The position numbers and the translations under genes were made by a program. From a virus, in IMG/VR virus record IMGVR_UViG_3300028581_000018, positions 45,450 through 109,449 of that record: a stretch of 64,000 nt of DNA; one strand, given 5' to 3'. The notes under the pieces are model-generated. The model saw only the letters and a list, made by a program, of their open reading frames with translations, made no database searches and was not told the origin of the DNA. How positions within the stretch are numbered: the stretch's first letter is position 1; the number at the start of each line of letters is the position of its first letter. Shown piece after piece: positions 61,918-64,000 of the stretch.

Positions 61918-62334
61918 ATGAAAAAGTTACTATTTATTATGCTTACCCTACTAACAGTAACGGCGAGCGCACAGAAAACCACAATTTATGTAGATGTAAC
62001 ATACTCTCGAATGAAAGAGCGTATTACTGAAGATAATTGTTTCATAGAAAAAGAAAGTAATCATGAAGGTGAACGTGTAGTGCACATTCGTAACAATGAA
62101 TACGGTGATCAACTTTTAAGCTTAACCTTTTATACAGGAGAAGTATGTACCAGCCAAGGTATTCTTATGTATAATATGAATGTTATCAATGAACAGGTAA
62201 AACTTTATAATGAAAGTTTTGTAACCCTTTCTAAGGATAGCTGGCGGGTGTATGTTAAAGGAAAATCATACATTTGTAATCTTAAGACCTTAAAAGATAA
62301 CACTTTTTACTTTCACTGGTTACCAGAAAACTAA
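61918..62334 (+). CDS. Secreted protein, 138 aa, unknown
   Basis: A classical signal peptide (MKKLLFIMLTLLTVTASAQ) with Bacteroidota-type SAQ cleavage. The mature part is beta-rich and polar with two internal Cys (DNCFIEK and GEVCTSQ) and another near the end (YICNL). No domain recognised. Possibly a phage protein that modifies the host periplasm. Confidence 0.7.
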   Translation: MKKLLFIMLTLLTVTASAQKTTIYVDVTYSRMKERITEDNCFIEKESNHEGERVVHIRNNEYGDQLLSLTFYTGEVCTSQGILMYNMNVINEQVKLYNESFVTLSKDSWRVYVKGKSYICNLKTLKDNTFYFHWLPEN

Positions 62335-62354
62335 ACAAACAAAAACAAAAAACC

Positions 62355-62687
62355 ATGAACAATTTAAAACAACAACAACTTCTGTTATCTCATCTCAACG
62401 AATTACTAAGTTCAATCAGTGATACCACTGATACTATGGCTTGTATTATAAATTCTATTCGTGAAGAACTTGATGCAGATTCTAAAGAAGAAACTGCTTG
62501 TGCTGATGGTCGTATTTTAGAAGAAGAACAAAAACGTTTTCAACAAAAATACGATTATGAAAAACTACACCATATGACAAAATATCATCTGGATAATGTA
62601 CAAGCATCAACCGGTGAGATAACTGTTGCAGACTACGAGTACTGTACCAATCTTACACAAAGGATTCTTGCATATCAATCTTCTTAA
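62355..62687 (+). CDS. Small acidic helical protein, 110 aa
   Basis: Starts MNNLKQQQLLLSHLNELL and continues with acidic helices (NSIREELDADSKEET; EEEQKRFQQKYDYEKLH). Probably a coiled-coil protein. No motif recognised. Confidence 0.65.
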   Translation: MNNLKQQQLLLSHLNELLSSISDTTDTMACIINSIREELDADSKEETACADGRILEEEQKRFQQKYDYEKLHHMTKYHLDNVQASTGEITVADYEYCTNLTQRILAYQSS

Positions 62688-62716
62688 AATGTAGATTGAA
62701 TAATGATCTGCTTATG

Positions 62717-62750
62717 CCCACTAGTCCCTGAAGTAATTCAAACTAGTGGG
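62717..62750 (+). other. 9-bp hairpin upstream of the first tRNA-like 3' end
   Basis: CCCACTAGT/ACTAGTGGG with a 16-nt loop. No T-run follows. It is followed by a degenerate T-arm-like sequence and CCTGACTA, so it may be part of an RNA rather than a terminator. Confidence 0.45.
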
Positions 62751-62786
62751 TACAGCAAATCTTGTCCTGACTACTAAAAGAAAAAT

Positions 62787-62891
62787 ATGAAAAAGTTCAT
62801 AATAAACCAGTTGGAAACTAAACCATTTGGAGGAATGGTTGGAATAACCATTATATTGATTGCTTGTTTATTGATGGTAATCTTTATATAA
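62787..62891 (+). CDS. Very small membrane peptide, 34 aa
   Basis: Begins MKKFIINQLE and has one hydrophobic segment (GITIILIACLLMVIFI) up to the stop. It lies between a tRNA-like 3' end and the next tRNA-like 5' end. Small one-pass peptides are common in phages, but this one could be a chance ORF. Confidence 0.4.
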   Translation: MKKFIINQLETKPFGGMVGITIILIACLLMVIFI

Positions 62892-62897
62892 AACAAA

Positions 62898-63118
62898 TAG
62901 TCAGGTGGCGGAATTGGTAGAGCAAGTTGAAATAAACTGGGAGGAACACCGAGAGGAAGTAATGGCTCACAATCCCCTATCAAAACGGTAGACGCACTTA
63001 TAGAAGAATCAGGGATTGACTCCTGATACCTTAACCATAAGGTAAAGCATTGTTGAATGATGCAACTATAAGATTTGGGTGTACACTCAAATACAGGTTC
63101 AAATCCTGTCCTCGGCTA
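62898..63118 (+). tRNA. tRNA-Leu-like sequence with two insertions
   Basis: The start (TAGTCAGGTGGCGGAATTGGTAGA, cited as GGCGGAATTGGTAGA) has a Leu-type D-arm. The Leu D-loop continuation (GGTAGACGCAC) appears 70 nt later. CTTATAG and CTATAAG can pair around a further about 62-nt insert with three hairpins. A long variable-arm-like hairpin (ATTTGGGTG/CACTCAAAT), a perfect T-arm (CAGG-TTCAAAT-CCTG) and CCTCGGCTA follow. The insert near the D-loop resembles group I intron P and Q elements (AAACTGGGAGG; CACAATCCCC). The 5' acceptor strand lacks one base relative to the 3' strand. Its function is unclear. Confidence 0.35.
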
Positions 63119-63159
63119 GACAAGTTGTATGTGGGAGGTAGAAATATCTCCTACATCTC

Positions 63160-63190
63160 TTGTTTCTTAACAAGAAGGTTCGTATATTTG
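63160..63190 (+). promoter_or_regulatory. Bacteroidota-type promoter for the HNH gene
   Basis: CTTG, 20 nt, then TATATTTG: the -7 matches TAnnTTTG exactly and the TTG of -33 is at the ideal distance. The start codon of the HNH gene is 20 nt downstream. A GACTAC directly after the -7 is noted. Confidence 0.7.
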
Positions 63191-63210
63191 TGACTACAAA
63201 ATATAAGTAT

Positions 63211-63624
63211 ATGAAAAGATTTTTTGACAAAGTAGAAAAGACTGATACTTGCTGGTTGTGGAAAGCAGCTATTAGAGGTAAAACAAGATATGGTGCATTT
63301 AAACTTAATGGTAAAGTTATAGATGCTCATAGAATATCTTATGAATTACACAATGGGATTATTCCTGATGGGATGTATGTTTGTCACACTTGTGATAATA
63401 GAAAGTGTGTAAACCCTAATCATTTATTTTTAGGTTCTCCTAAAGATAATTGGCAAGATGGATTTGATAAACAAAGAATTAAACCATTAGGAGGAATAGA
63501 TACAGAGAAATTAAAAAAACATCCAAGTAGAGGTGCTTATTTAAGAGGATGTAGATGTGATGAATGTAAAGCTATCAATAACATGATGGTTAAAAGATAT
63601 AGGGAAGGATTAAAAAATAAATAA
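63211..63624 (+). CDS. HNH homing endonuclease, 137 aa
   Basis: The start giving MKRFFDKVEKT follows a clear promoter. Motifs: CWLWKAAIRG, AHRISYELHNG, VCHTCDNRKCVNPNHLFLG, which is the HNH_3 core with two zinc Cys pairs, and RGCRCDECKA at the end. The gene is surrounded by tRNA-like pieces. Its stop codon lies in a hairpin (GGATTA/TAATCC) whose end continues into a tRNA-like 3' end. Such enzymes often move introns or themselves into tRNA genes. Confidence 0.9.
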   Translation: MKRFFDKVEKTDTCWLWKAAIRGKTRYGAFKLNGKVIDAHRISYELHNGIIPDGMYVCHTCDNRKCVNPNHLFLGSPKDNWQDGFDKQRIKPLGGIDTEKLKKHPSRGAYLRGCRCDECKAINNMMVKRYREGLKNK

Positions 63625-63630
63625 TCCTGT

Positions 63631-63638
63631 CCTGACTA
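63631..63638 (+). other. tRNA-like 3' end after the HNH gene
   Basis: CCTGACTA follows AATCCTGT, as in the 3' part of a tRNA (T-arm end plus acceptor). It is complementary to TAGTCAGG at 62898 and at 63798. A 13-bp inverted repeat (63641-63653 with 63779-63791) continues the pairing with the 63798 copy. Confidence 0.5.
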
Positions 63639-63797
63639 CAAAACACATATCACAAATAAAAATGTGATTTACTTTGAAATAGCCAATTATAAGCCAACAT
63701 AAAGCTGTTGGGTACAGACGGAGTAATTAACCTGAGTATAGAGCAACAATTGTGACATTGTAACAAATACCCATTTGAGTGATATGTGTTTAAAATA

Positions 63798-63870
63798 TAG
63801 TCAGGTAACGTTAATCGGCTAAACACCCATAAATCTTTGGGATCCCAGGTTCAAATCCTGTCCTCGACTA
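63798..63870 (+). tRNA. tRNA-like sequence of uncertain identity
   Basis: A 73-nt segment with a D-arm (GTT-AATCGGCTA-AAC, with the usual A, GG and A), an anticodon-arm-like CCCA/TGGG hairpin that is one base short, a perfect T-arm (CAGG-TTCAAAT-CCTG) and a 3' strand CCTCGACTA. The 5' strand (GTCAGG) lacks one base to match GTCGAGG. I cannot name the anticodon. It is either a divergent phage tRNA, a decayed one, or the 3' end of a group I intron. Confidence 0.35.
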
Positions 63871-63886
63871 CTAAAAATTGAAAGTT

Positions 63887-64000
63887 ATGAAAACAATAGA
63901 TGATTTTATTAAAGAACTTCAAATGATTAGTGAGAACAAAAGAAAGTTACCATTAGTCATTCAATGTCCTAATGGAGAATTAACATCACCATCAATAAAA
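63887..64000 (+). CDS. Start of a protein of unknown function (partial)
   Basis: 38 codons are open to the window edge: MKTIDDFIKELQMISENK, then LPLVIQCPNGELTSPSIK. The form 'F---LQ---PVVI-CPNGEL--P-I' resembles short phage proteins of unknown role. It starts 16 nt after the tRNA-like sequence. Confidence 0.55.
   Translation, partial: MKTIDDFIKELQMISENKRKLPLVIQCPNGELTSPSIK

Overview
This window is an AT-rich stretch of a large double-stranded DNA bacteriophage genome that very probably infects a Bacteroidota host. The layout is that of a crAss-like, short-tailed phage. A long leftward late block (about 1-55.4 kb, minus strand) carries terminase, portal, scaffold, major capsid, three ring-type tail proteins, a muzzle/stabilization-type protein and a run of very large virion 'cargo' proteins. 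There is no tail sheath and no recognisable tape measure. The Bacteroidota host is inferred from promoters of the TTTG-N20-TAnnTTTG type (clear at 48.95 kb and 63.17 kb), from signal peptides ending in CFSQ or SAQ, from the lack of Shine-Dalgarno sequences, and from small protein families I know from Bacteroidota phages.

Right to left, the late block reads as follows. 48.9-55.4 kb: fibres and receptor-binding domains, an amidase, a holin and two spanin-like proteins. 46.1-48.9 kb: an HU/IHF-like protein, zinc-binding small proteins, a PD-(D/E)XK nuclease and a possible small terminase. 37.5-46.1 kb: TerL, portal, scaffold, MCP and a head fibre. 32.7-37.5 kb: a packed cluster of short lysine-rich proteins with an inserted HNH endonuclease and the remnant of another. 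25.4-32.6 kb: an abundant 543-residue virion protein and cysteine-rich tail/adhesion proteins (Asp-box propeller, Fn3, GTGY repeats). 18-25.4 kb: ring proteins and muzzle. 0-18 kb: cargo proteins with three different peptidoglycan-targeting domains, interrupted by a GIY-YIG endonuclease. The last, cut by the window edge, combines a RecB-like nuclease site with a J-domain (HPD) motif.

At about 55.45-55.8 kb transcription switches to the plus strand across a GC-rich island with two 19-bp palindromic sites. From 55.8 to 57.8 kb follow five short genes of higher GC. Each is preceded by a copy of the same leader (GCAAGGCATTTCTTTTA...) and followed by its own terminator, so they form a cassette array of one-gene units. 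From 58.5 to 59.7 kb the DNA is mostly non-coding. It holds two copies of a structured RNA with compensatory base changes, flanking an 80-residue ORF that looks to me like a divergent ribosomal protein S10 (NusE). Then come a PcfJ-like protein, secreted and small unknown proteins, and at 62.7-63.9 kb a puzzling zone of tRNA halves around an HNH endonuclease.

Best candidates for undescribed biology: the S10-like ORF with paired RNAs, the repeated leader array, the tRNA-halves/HNH zone, the nuclease plus J-domain protein, and two homing endonuclease genes that each carry a synonymous copy of the end of the neighbouring gene. All function calls come from reading the sequence, with no database search.
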